Shown here piece by piece: positions 37,341-51,268 of a stretch of 64,000 bases of DNA. This DNA is from Salvelinus alpinus (taxonomy: Eukaryota; Chordata; Actinopteri; Salmoniformes; Salmonidae): assembly GCF_045679555.1 (NCBI RefSeq), contig NC_092120.1, positions 8,392,805 through 8,456,804 on the forward strand, given 5' to 3'. The notes under the pieces are model-generated. The model ran no database searches and had not been told where the DNA came from. It worked only from the letters and a program-made list of their open reading frames with translations. The stretch's first letter is position 1; each line of letters begins with the position of its first letter. Made by a program: the position numbers and the translations under genes.

Positions 37341-37873
37341 TTAACTAATGTTCATCTCTTGTCTTGTCCTCATTTGTCCTGTACCAATAGGCAAACTGTT
37401 TGACTGACATATGTTACAAGTTATCATTCCATCCACATTGTGAAATCTGAGATAGAAAGATATGTGTTTTTTGTTGAGTACTGTGAGTGCTTTGAGTCAC
37501 AAAATGTGATACACTAGGGAGGCTGTTGATGCATACCATCATCATGGGCCAGAGAGGAGGAACGTTAGTTATGTCATTGGAATAACATTAATCTCACATG
37601 AACACATTCTTCCATTATGAAAACATATTATCAAATCAAGTTTATTTTATATAGCCCTTCGTACATCAGCTGATATCTCAAAGTGCTGTACAGAAACCCA
37701 GCCTAAAACCCCAAACAGCAAGCAATGCAGGTGTAGAAGCACGGTGGCTAGGAAAAACTCCCTAGAAAGGCCAAAACCTAGGAAGAAACCTAGAGAGGAA
37801 CCAGGCTATGAGGGGTGGCCAGTCCTCTTCTGGCTGTGCCGGGTGGAGATTATAACAGAACATGGCCAAGATG

Positions 37874-38450
37874 TTCAAAATGTTCATAAGTGACAAGCAT
37901 GGTCAAATAGTAATCAGGAATAAATGTCAGTTGGCTTTTCATAGCCGATCATTAAGAGTTGAAAACAGCAAGTCTGGGACAGGTAGGGGTTCCATAACCG
38001 CAGGCAGAACAGTTGAAACTGGAATAGCAGCAAGGCCAGGTGGACTGGGGACAGCAAGGAGTCATCATGCCCGGTAGTCCTGACGTATGGTCCTAGGGCT
38101 CAGGTTCTCCGAGAGAGAGAAAGAAAGAGAGAAGGAGAGAATTAGAGAGAGACAAGATTTTCAAAATGTTCATAAATGACAAGCATGGTCAAATAATAAT
38201 CAGGAATAAATGTCAGTTGGCTTTTCATAGCCGATCATTAAGAGTTGAAAACAGCAGGTCTGGGACAGGTAGGGGTTCCATAACCGCAGGCAGAACAGTT
38301 GAAACTGGAATAGCAGCAAGGCCAGGTGGACTGGGGACAGCAAGGAGTCATCATGCCCGGTAGTCCTGACGTATGGTCCTAGGGCTCAGGTCCTCCGAGA
38401 GAGAGAAAGAAAGAAGGAGAGAATTAGAGAGAGCATACTTAAATTCACAC
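37874..38450 (-). repeat. 287-bp tandem duplication in the LINE 3'UTR
   Basis: TCAAAATGTTCATAA at 37874 recurs at 38161, and the two units remain almost identical through GACGTATGGTCCTAGGGCTC to the GAGAGAGAAAGAAAG stretch. The first LINE copy (10500-15510) has this segment only once. Confidence 0.9.
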
Positions 38451-38961
38451 AGGACACTGGATAAGACAGGAGAAGTACTCCAGATATAACCAACCGACAC
38501 ATAAACTACTGCAGCATAAATACTGGAGGCTGAGACAGGAGGGGTCAGGAGACACTGTGGCCCCATCCGATGATACCCCCGGACAGGGCCAAACAGGAAG
38601 GATATAACCCCACCCACTTTGCCAAAGCACAGCCCCCGCACCACTAGAGGGATACCTTCAACCACCAACTTACAATCCTGAGACAAGGCCGAGTATAGCC
38701 CACAAAGATCTCCACCACAGCACAAACCAAGGGGGGGCGCCAACCCAGACAGGAAGATCACGTCAGTAACTCAACCCACTCAAGTGACGCACCCCTCCTA
38801 GGGACGGCATGAAAGAGCACCAGTAGCCAGTGACTCAGCCCCTGTAATAGGGTTAGAGGCAGAGAATCCCAGTGGAGAGAGGGGAACCGGCCAGGCAGAG
38901 ACAGCAAGGGCGGTTCGTTGCTCCAGAGCCTTTCCGTTCACCTTCACACTCCTGGGCCAGA

Positions 38962-40449
<1,488 letters not shown>

Positions 40450-40690
40450 AAACTGATATCTTTCCGACAGATAAGATCTAAACCAGGCCAGAACTTGTCC
40501 GTGTAGACCAATTTGGGTTTCCAGTCTCTCCGAAAGAATGTGGTGATCGATGGTGTCAAAGGCAGCACTAAGGTCTAGTAGCACAAGGACAGATGCAGAG
40601 CCTCGGTCTGACGCCATTAAAAGGTCATTTACCACCTTCACAAGTGCAGTCTCAGTGCTATGATGGGGTCTAAAACCAGACTGAAGCATT

Positions 40691-41515
40691 TCATATACAT
40701 TGTTTGTCTTCAGGAAGGCAGTGAGTTGCTGCGCAACAGCTTTTTCTAAAAATTTTGAGAGGAATGGAAGATTCGATATAGGCCGATAGTTTTTTTATAT
40801 TTTCCGGGTCAAGGTTTGGCTTTTTCAAGAGAGGCTTTATTACTGCCACTTTTAGTGAGTTTGGTACACATCCGGTGGATAGAGAGCCGTTTATTATGTT
40901 CAACATAGGAGGGCCAAGCACATGAAGCAGCTCTTTCAGTAGTTTAGTTGGAATAAGATCCAGTATGCAGCTTGAAGGTTTAGAGGCCATGATTATTTTC
41001 ATCATTGTGTCAAGAGATATAGTACTAAAACACTTAAGTGTCTCTCCCGATCCCAGGCCCTGGCAGAGCTGTGCAGATCCAGGACAGCTAAGCCCTGGAG
41101 GAATACGCAGATTTAAAGAGGAGTCCGTAATTTGCTTTCTAATGATCATGATCTTTTCCTCAAAGAAGTTCATGAATTTATTACTGCTGAAGTGAAAGCC
41201 ATCCTCTCTTGGGGAATGCTGCTTTTTAGTTAGCTTTGCAACAGTATCAAAAATAAATGTTGGATTGTTCTTGTTTTCCTCAATTAAGTTGGAAAAGTAG
41301 GATGATCGAGCAGCAGTGAGGGCTCTTCGATACTGCACGGTACTGTCTTTCCAAGCTAGTCGGAAGACTTCCAGTTGGGTGTGGCGCCATTTCCGTTCCA
41401 ATTTTCTGGAAGCTTGCTTCAGAGCTCGGGTATTTTCTGTATACCAGGGAGCTAGTTTCTTATGACAAATGTTTTTCGTTTTTAGAGGTGCAACTGCATC
41501 TAGGGTATTGCGCAA
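40691..41515 (-). pseudogene. LINE region between endonuclease and RT, plus RT start
   Basis: The 274-codon frame matches the 12450-13235 part of the other copy ([58 protein letters not shown]). The frame breaks near 40790, and [13 protein letters not shown] continues in the next frame (40689-40420). Confidence 0.85.
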
Positions 41516-41527
41516 GGTTAAATTGAT

Positions 41528-41950
41528 TACAGGCCCAAAGCAGCGCTATTCCCCGCTATGACAACAGAGTAGCATCTGGATAAGATTAAGTGCAGCAATA
41601 AGGGTTGAACTGCCTCAAAATGGAACAAAACTATGAATATTCATGAACACAATAGAATAGGCCTATATTAGTATTGGTGCAATAGCCAGAAAATGTATAT
41701 TTAAGAATGGTTTGCTCTTACTCTTCCCATTCAATTGTTATAATATAAAATGAAACAACATAAGGGAACATTAATGAGTTGGGAAATGCATACACAGTTT
41801 AATGCATTCAAATACTACACGTTCATAAAAGAAACAGAACAGACACTAGAGAGGGGAAATGGCTGTGTAAACACTGATGCCAATGATACTGGATCCCAAA
41901 CTATCCGAATAATAATGGAAAGATTCACTCCTATTCCTATAATAAAAGTA
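41528..41950. other. Intergenic DNA between LINE and mdc1 promoter
   Basis: AT-rich sequence without recognised features. Confidence 0.35.
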
Positions 41951-41954
41951 AAAT

Positions 41955-42330
41955 CTCATTGGACCGCTCCGAAAGGGGAAAAGGCGCTTCAGTGGAGATA
42001 CACGCCCCTTTGTCTATCCAGCGCGGTAAAAAATTGTCGAATTTGTATTGCATGCCGGGTATCCAGGGTAGGCGGAGTTTGAACATTTTAGACCATTCCA
42101 TTGGTCCTTATGTCAACTCTCGAGTCACCCGATGCGCCAAGTAAGCCCAAGTCATAACATTCATGTCCAATCAAATCCTTAATTATCATGATCGAGGTTC
42201 ATTTTACCCAATCATCACAAAAAATAGCATAACTGACAGCCGTTTCGACCAATAATCTTATGAACCCGCCCACCAAAGGCGGGCAGATATTCTACCGGAA
42301 ATGCACAATGTTCGAAAAGCATGCACTGTA
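41955..42330 (+). promoter_or_regulatory. Putative mdc1 promoter with phased CCAAT boxes
   Basis: Three forward CCAAT boxes start at 42167, 42208 and 42249, exactly 41 bp apart. Two inverted ones (ATTGG) lie at 41958 and 42100. Downstream is a GC palindrome (CCCGCCCACCAAAGGCGGGC, 42265-42284), then an ETS-like ACCGGAA at 42294-42300. A donor-like ACTGTAAGT follows near 42330. No TATA box is seen. Multiple NF-Y-type CCAAT boxes are characteristic of cell-cycle and genome-maintenance promoters, which fits mdc1. Assignment is by position and motifs only. Confidence 0.6.
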
Positions 42331-42560
42331 AGTCTGCTGTTTTAAAGAAAAAGTGAATATCCATAAAAAATGTGTTCTTTATGGTAAGTGATTCATAGTC
42401 AAATTTAGAAACGTTCTGCTAACTTAGCTTGCTAGCTAGATAACTATCTTCTAACGTTAGCCAGCCAGTGCATCCCGATAAAACAATTTAGCTGACAAAC
42501 TAATTACTGTTTTACTGCCATGTTTTCTGTCCCATTGGCTGATTTTAGATTGAAGGGTGA

Positions 42561-45500
42561 ATGGAGGCAACACAGCTGATCGATGACTCAATATTGGAAG
42601 AGTCAGAGGAGGAGGATGGAGAGATGCGAAAAGAGAAGCGAGGAGAGCCACTGGCCAAACTCAGGGTGTTAAAAAATGAACACATCTCAGAGACTGGTGA
42701 GTAGAGAGCCCTGTTATGTCCCCAGCCTTTCTATAATATTTTAATCTTTACAAATACTCCTAGACTTGTACAATATCTCGCAGTGCTGGCATTTTGTTGC
42801 ATGCATTGCTTTCCCGCTTACTTTGTTTCATCAACACAAGATTTGAGATATTCAGCAGGTAGCCTAGTGGTTAGAGCGTTTTGCCAGTAACCGAAAGGTT
42901 GCTGGATCGAATCCCCAAGCTGACAAGGTAAACATCTGTTGTTATGCCCCTGAACAAGGCAGTTAACCCACTTTCATTGTAAATACGAATTTGTTCTTAA
43001 CTGACTTGCCTGGTTAAATAAAAAAAGAAAACAATTATATATAAAAATATACAAACTTGTTTGTCAAAGTTTTCATTAAATTATGTTAGTTTATGACATG
43101 TTTATATTTGCTGCTAAAAGCAGTATTTTATTGATACTCCCCCCTCCCCCTCTCTCTCAGAGTTGCCTCTCTACCAGGGAGAGAATGTGTTGGGTCGAAA
43201 CCCAAACTCCTGCTCCCTGCCCCTCGTGGCCCGCTCCGTATCCAAGCAACACACCGTCATCTCCATCTCAATGTTTCACGGCAACCGTTGTCATGGCAAC
43301 GTTGCCGCCATGGAGACAGAGGCTTTCGTGTGGGACCTGGGGAGCATGAATGGGACAAGGAAGGGCCGGACCAAACTGACCCCTCACGTCCGCTACGCTC
43401 TGACCGAGGGAGAGTGTGTGGTAATAGCTGACATCCCCTGCCAGTATGTCTCTGTGGACCAGAGGGGGGGACAGGGGCACATGCAGAACCCGATCAACGC
43501 ACACTCTGGAAGGGGAAGGAGGACAGGGCCAGACAGGAAGGCCCAGTTCAGAGGAAGCCCTATTGGCCATGGTCTGGGACGAAAGACTGGCACACCGAAG
43601 ACTGAGAGACCGACTGAGGGTAGAGGAGTCAATGGAGAGATGGGGGCACCATCGTTGACTGAGCTGGGTGGAAAGGGTCAAACTCGGGCCATACCCCTGT
43701 TGTTGGAACAAACCCCCACACAGCCTGAGAGGACACTGGTGCCTGAATCTGAGTCTGACTCCGACGGAGATCGAGAGGGACGGAGAGACAAACGGGGAAA
43801 GTACTTTGGTAAAATTATGTTTCTTGTTTCATTTGCTGTAATCTGATCTAGCTTTGTTGCAGTGTTTTGTAAATATCTATTTCTCTCCTTTCTCTCCCTC
43901 TCTCTACCTCTCCCTCTCTCTACCCGTCTCTTTTGTTCTCTCTCTACCCCTCCCTCTCTCTACCCGTCTCTTTCGTTCTCTCTCTACCCCTCTCTCTCTC
44001 TACACCTCGCTCTCTTTCGTTCTCTCTCTTTTTCTGTTAGTCTCTGATTCTGACTCCCACATGTCCAGTCCCACCTGTTCTACATTCCTCAGTCCTACAA
44101 ACAAAGTCATTCCAGAGAGGTAAAGTTCCCATCCATCCATTCATTTACACCTGATATCATCACTGAAAACTTAAATATCGAATTATATTTTCAACTATAA
44201 ATATATATAGTAGTATACAGTGGGTGTTTGTATTCAAAGTGAAGTCACCTTTCCTTGAATGTCTAACAGTGAGGACGACCGCCCCATCACTCACTCCTCT
44301 GCTAAAAACAGACCCAAGAAAGTAGTGAGCTTCAGTGAGGAGGAGAGCGACATGGATGGACCGAGAAAGCATCCCAGGAGAAGAAGAGCACAAGTGATAG
44401 TGGACGACAGCGAGGAGGAGGGGAAGGAAGGCACAGAGGCACTAGGAGAGAAGGAAACTGGGAAAAGGACAAGAGGAAAGGAAGATGTGTCACTGGTGAA
44501 CCAGGTCAGTCAAGTTGAGAGAGATAGATTAACCCCCTCTGCACCGATGTCAGAGGTCAAGTTTAACATGGACAGTGACACAGACGTAGAGGGAGAGGAG
44601 GAGATGGGGCTGTCTGCACCTGTAAACAGTGTTACGCCACCAGACGCAACAGAACCTCCTACTACAGACTCTGACCCAGGCCAGATCCACATGGACAGTG
44701 ATACTGATGTCGAGGAAGGAGATACTATGGACGGTGACTCTAAGTTAATGCTAACTGCAGCCGATGTGGAGAGGAAACCAGTAGATTCTGTCCCAGTGGT
44801 GCAGCAAACAGAGATACACCTGGACAGTGATACAGACGTGGATGATGATGTTGTTGTGTCGGACAGTGCTACCAATGTTACCTCCTTCGTATCCGATCCG
44901 GTTGAGAAACCAGACGGTTCTGGCCCTGCAGTGCCGCCCGTAGAATTCCACCTAGACACTGACACAGATGTGGAAGAGGAGGACACAGACATACATTCCA
45001 AAACAGTTCCAGAATCAGATTCTAGTGGGATCAGAACAGGGATTGCTGGTCACCAGGAGATCCTTTTGGACAGTGATACTGATGAAGAAGACAACCCTTT
45101 TGCCCCTCCGGCCAGCAGCAGAACAGCGGAGCTCCTTAATCCACCCACCAGTGTAGGACCTGCAGCTGCTGCTCCTCTGGAGATCAGGTCTGACAGCGAC
45201 ACAGACTTAGAGGAAGACGCCACACAGACCATGAACCTTCCTCCTCCTAATGTCGCCATGGTAACGGAGGACGCGGTGTTAGCGTCGCGACAGGCCGTGC
45301 TTCCATCACCCACAACAACGATAACCGGTGCTGTTACCACGACAATCGCTCTCAGGTCTCAGGACTCTGATGCTGACACAGATGCTGAGGAGGAGAGGTT
45401 GGAGCCCAAACCCCCCCGGTGTCGGCCCCCAGCAGGGATGGTCCCGGAGTCGGACCTCAGTGAGCCCAGTGACTTCAGGATGGACAGTGATACGGAGCAG

Positions 45501-48500
45501 GATGGACCAGGGGAGGCAGGCCAGGGACACACTGGAGGTCGGCTCAGAGAGGGGGCAGCTGGCCCCGGGCTGCTCCCCCTGGGGGGTTCCCCTGGCCTTC
45601 ATCAGAAGTGCTCCACCCCTTTGGCATCGTCAGTACAGGAGGAGATGGAGACTCAGGCCTTCCTCAGTCCCTCTGACCCCTTCAGACGTAAGTCATGGAT
45701 TGTATGGTTTGCATCTTAAATCACACCCTGATTCCTATGAAATGTACTGGCTTTGACCAGGGTCCATAGGGCTCTGGTCAAAAGTGCTGCACTATAATGG
45801 GAGTAGGGTGCCATTTGGGACACAGCCATAGACTTTGACAAGAGATTATACATTTCCAGTGGAAACTGGCGTGTTCATTTGTAACCTGTCTCTCTACCTT
45901 TCCTCCTTAGACCCAGCTCTCCCTCCTGTGCTGAGGCCTACAGCAGCATTGTCCTGCTCTGCATCAGACAGCCAGGAGGACGATGACTTTGTGGTGGCCG
46001 AAACCCAGTCATTTGTGTTGGAGGCCCAGAACCAGGGCCATCAGAGCAGCCTTCCAGTGGAACCAACCCTGGATGCTACGCAGCCCTACGGTCTGGAGCC
46101 TTCCTTGGGGGAGGACCAGGAGGAGCAGCCCAGCCGAGGCTCCTTCCATCTGGGTCTGTCAGACAGCAGCCACCTCCAGGCCAGGGACCAGGCCTCAGAG
46201 AGCACCCAGGCATTCAGCTTCCCAGATGGGGATTCTGACCTGGAGGCCTCCCAGACCTATGGATCTGGAGGGGGGAGCGAGGAGCCTGGCCTGAGGTCTG
46301 CGGTGTTCGGGAGGAACAGGCAGGTGGACTTTGTCCTGGAGGCAACACAGGCTTATGCTGCCCAGCCTTGCAGTGACACAGAGGAGGAAGATGAAGAGGA
46401 GACCCCCACCACGTCTAATGTTGATACGACTGAAACCCTGCCCATGTCTGCCTATGGGGAAGAGGAGGAAGATTTGGTTGGGGCCATGCCCTCAACCCCA
46501 ATAAGGAGAGGGAGATCTGGAGGAGCGAGGGACAGAGAGGAAGAGGAGCAGGAGACCCAGACTGGTGACGTGCTGATCAACCAATACCTCTCCACGGCTC
46601 AAACTCTGGACATAGTCCAGGAGAGTGATGATGAGGAAGAAGCCAAACCAGACTCACCCAGAGGAAGAGGACGGTCCCAAGAACAGACAGTAGACGAGGA
46701 AGAGACACAGACTGTCTGCTCCTACCTCTCCACTGCTGAAACCCAGCCCATGTTTACTGCTGCTGCTGCTGAGGATAATGATGATAATGAGGAGGAAGAA
46801 CTCAAACCTCCATCACCCAGAAGGAGGGCAAGGTCCCAGAGAGGGAGAGTAGAAGAGGAGGAGACACCACCTAGTGAGTTCCTCACCAGCTCCCACATCT
46901 CCACCGCTGAAACTCAGCCTATGGGTACTTGTGACACTGAGGAAGAGAAGGAGGAGGACACCAAAGATAAAGGACGGGCTCAGAGAGGGCGGGGGAAAGA
47001 GTCGGAGGCTGGGACAAGCGGTGTCAGCAGTAGAGGTAGAAGAGGAGCTAGAGGAGGAGAGGAAGAAGAGGAGGGTGCTGAGACTCCAAAGACACAGACA
47101 AGAGGGAAGGGGAAGGCTGTGAACACCGCAGGAGGCAGAGGGAGGAGAGGGAAGGTGCTGTCTGAGGAGGGAGAGAGTGAGAAAGAAGAAGAGGTGGAGG
47201 TGGTTGAGCAAGGGAGAAGACGAAGAAAGAGTGTGAAACAACAGAAAGAGGGAGAAAAAGAAAGACTTGAAGAGGGAATAGAAAAGGAAAGACAAGAACA
47301 AGCTGAGAAGGAACGGTTGCAGAAGGAAAAAGTAGAATCAGAAAGGGTTATGAAGGAACAACAGGAGAGCGAAAGGATGGAGCAGGAACTTAAAGAACAA
47401 TATGAGAGATTAGAGAGGGAGAGAGTGGAAAGACGAGAAACAGAAAGGATGGAGAGAGAGGAAAGGGAACAGGAGGAAAGAGAGCGGCTTGAGAGGGAAA
47501 GGAAGGAACGAGAAGAGCAAGAAAGCAGGGAAAGGGAAGCGCTTGAGCGAGAGAGGGTGGAAAGAGAGGAGAAAGAGAGAATAGAGGGAGAACAAGCAGA
47601 AAATGAAAGATTGGAGAAAGAGCGTAAAGAGATATTGGAGAAGGAAAAAATGGAAAGAGAAGAGATGAAAAAACAGGAGCGAGAACGACTGAAGAAGAAC
47701 AAGGAAGAGAAGGAGCGATTAGACAGGGAAATGAAGGAAAGAGACCTGAAAGAAAAACTGGAGAGGGAGAAGAAGGAAAGAGAAAAGAGGGAAGCCAAGG
47801 AGAAAGAAAAGGAGATTATTAAAGAACAACAAGTGAAGGAACAAGGAGAAAAACAAACAAAGAAAGACAACGAAAATGAGCCAAAAACATGCACTAGAGG
47901 TCGCAGAGCAATCACCAGGAGAACCGTCACGGTTCCACCCACAACTGAACCACAACCTGAACTTGATATTCTGTCCAGCCAACCAGAACCAGTCCCAGCT
48001 AGTATAACTAGGTCTCGCTCCAACTCTGTCAGCTCTGAGAGATCCACCTCCAACATAGGTACCCAGGGGAGGAAGACCACCAGCACCACAGAGCCAGCCC
48101 CTGGTCCAGACAACCCCACCCGCAACAGCACCAGGAGACGGACATTGGTCGGGACGGTTGTGGCTCCCCCTACTGCTTTGGAGGTCACAGTGCAGGACAT
48201 TCTCTCCAGCGAACAGTTTGTTGCCAGGAGAACCCGCTCTCGCTCCAGCTCCACCAACTCCCACAGCTCCCTCAACTCAGAGGTCTCCACCTGTATCGCG
48301 GCTAGCATGAGCTCTCAGAGCAAAGGGAGGGGAGGAGGGAGGAGGAAGACTGGAACAGAGTCTGTCTCTCCCAGTAACAGGCAGAGTGAGCAGCCTCCAG
48401 CCCCCAAGCCCCCAGCCAGAGGCAGGAGAAGCCAGAAAGTAGAGGATTATGGTCCACAGCCTGAGATTAATGAGAAGGCTGATTCTCAAGAGGCTGGTGG

Positions 48501-51227
48501 TACCACTAGAGGGCAGAAGAAAACAGACAAAACCAATGAGCCAGACCCTGTAGTAGCAGATGAAGAAACCACTCCAGCCCAGGTAACCGAGGACTCCCCC
48601 GCTCCTAGAGGGAATGGAAGAGGCCGGGGCCGAGGCGGACAGAAAGACAACACACCTGAATCCACCACTACAACAGCAGGAGGGGACACTCCAAGTGAAG
48701 AGGGAGTGGAGTCTAAAACAGGTGGGAGGAAGAAGGGGCTGGAAGAGGAGCAGGAGAACAGTGGGTTCAAGGTTCCCCGGAGGAAGGCTAAGGTTCAGAG
48801 GGAAGGGAGACGCAGGGCAGCAGAGGAAGGAGAGAAAGAGGAGAATCCTGCATCCACTCCAGCAAAGAGGGGCAGAGCCTCCACTGCACAGGTGAAAAAG
48901 ATAGCAGAGGAGGAGAGTATGGAGGGACAGAGTGAGAAGATGGAAGAGGCTGGTACTGTGCAGAGGAAAGTCCGAGGCAGGCAGTCGACGGTTCAGATAA
49001 AGAAAGAAGAGGAGTCTGTTTTGGACTCTAATTCTGTGGTAATGTTCTCTCTCCATCTGCTCCCTTCTGATAGACAAGCCTTTGAAAAGCTATGCACTCA
49101 ATTTCTGTCCACACCCAGCTCCACTCTCTTCATACACTGACTCAGTCTTTTCCCACTAGAGTAATGGATTTCAATTAATATCATTCAGTGACTCCCAAAG
49201 CATCTATCTCTCTCTCCCTCAGCCATGGGAGTACACTGACATCTCTCTCTCCCTCAGCCATGGGAGTACACGAACATCTCTCTCTCCCTCAGCCATGGGA
49301 GTACACTGACATCTCTCTCTCCCTCAGCCATGGGAGTACACTGACATCTCTCTCTCCCTCAGCCATGGGAGTACATGAACATCTCTCTCTCCCTCAGCCA
49401 TGGGAGTACACTGACATCTCTCTCTCCCTCAGCCATGGGAGTACACGAACATCTCTCTCTCCCTCAGCCATGGGAGTACACTGACATCTCTCTCCCTCAG
49501 CCATGGGAGTACACTGACATCTCTCTCTCCCTCAGCCATGGGAGTACACTGACATCTCTCTCTCCCTCAGCCATGGGAGTACACGAACATCTCTCTCTCC
49601 CTCAGCCATGGGAGTACACGAACATCTCTCTCTCCCTCAGCCATGGGAGTACACGAACATCTCTCTCTCCCTCAGCCATGGGAGTACACTGACATCTCTC
49701 TCTCCCTCAGCCATGGGAGTACACGAACATCTCTGTCTCCCTCAGCCATGGGAGTACACGAACATCTCTCTCTCCCTCAGCCATGGGAGTACACGAACAT
49801 CTCTCTCTCCCTCAGCCATGGGAGTACACTGACATCTCTCTCCCTCAGCCATGGGAGTACACGAACATCTCTGTCTCCCTCAGCCATGGGAGTACACGAA
49901 CATCTCTGTCTCCCTCAGCCATGGGAGTACACGAACATCTCTCTCTCCCTCAGCCATGGGAGTACACGAACATCTATGTCTCCCTCAGCCATGGGAGTAC
50001 ACGAACATCTCTCTCTCCCTCAGCCATGGGAGTACACGAACATCTCTCTCTCCCTCAGCCATGGGAGTACACTGACATCTCTCTCCCTCAGCCATGGGAG
50101 TACACGAACATCTCTCTCTCCCTCAGCCATGGGAGTACACGAACATCTCTCTCTCCCTCAGCCATGGGAGTACACGAACATCTCTCTCTCCCTCAGCCAT
50201 GGGAGTACACTGACATCTCTCCCTCCCTCAGCCATGGGAGTACACTGACATCTCTATCTCCCTCAGCCATGGGAGTACACTGACATCTCTCTCTCCCTCA
50301 GCCATGGGAGTACACTGGCCATCTTTGCATAACAGCCCTAGTAATGAATTAAGTGGTTCAATGTGCATAACTGTCAGTTTGAATACACCCTGTATTACTG
50401 ACTAATGATACTTTCTCTCTCTCTCTCTTCCTCTCTTCCCCTTCTCTTTGCTTCTCTCCTCCCACTCCCTCTCTTCCCCCTCTCTCTCTTCTTCCACCCC
50501 CTACCCCTCTCTGCTTCAGGTGCCCCAGACCCCTACAGGTAAGGGCAGAGGTAAGCGTAGGGCCCCTGTGGAATCATCACCTTTTGCCAAGACCCCTCGC
50601 TCCGCCTCTCCCCTGTCCTCTCTCTCCTCCCCTGGGACACTGGGCCGAGCTAGGGCCTCCACGCAGTCCTACAAGGTAAACTAGTGGACGTGTGTGTGTG
50701 TGTGTTTAGTGTCCGTGTGTGTGTTTAGTGTCTGTGTTAGAGCATTTAATCTCTCTGATGCACAGTCATGTATGTGGGTTTTGAAAGCCCTCCCTTTCTC
50801 TGCCTCGTACTCTCCATCCCTCCTTCTGTCCTTCTCTCTTTGACGGCCCTCCTCTCAGGTATTGTTTACAGGAGTGGTGGATGAGGAGGGGGGGAAGGTG
50901 GTGTCTCGTCTGGGGGGCAGCCTGGCGAAGGGCGTGGCCGACATGACCCACCTGGTGACTGACAGGATCCGACGCACCGTCAAGTTCCTGTGTGCTGTGG
51001 CCCGTGGCGTGCCCGTCGTCACCACCGATTGGCTGGATAAGGTTAGTCCCTGCCCCCCCACCAGGAAGTGAAGATGGATGACCTGAAGATTGTAAAAATA
51101 GAATGCATATCCCTGTTATGTGTAATGGGGTGGTTGGAGTCAGAGCCTAGTTTTTTTTTTTTACTGCACTTTCTATTTCGCTCTCTCCGACACACACTGC
51201 CTCTTTTCCCCTCCCAACACACACCTC

Positions 51228-51268
<41 letters not shown>

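Noticed and set aside
45835-45910. Possible alternative mdc1 start at 45835 (MTRDYTFPV)
   Set aside because: It lies in intron 4 sequence. The exon starts at the acceptor 45909-45910, and phase joins correctly with exon 4.
46980-48308. 442-codon minus-strand open frame
   Set aside because: Antisense shadow of the mdc1 E/R/K-rich exon (Ser/Phe/Leu-rich), opposite a proven coding frame.
49188-50283. Several overlapping + strand frames of 74-201 codons with [16 protein letters not shown]-like repeats
   Set aside because: They are rotating frames of the 35-bp satellite inside an mdc1 intron, flanked by well-supported exons.
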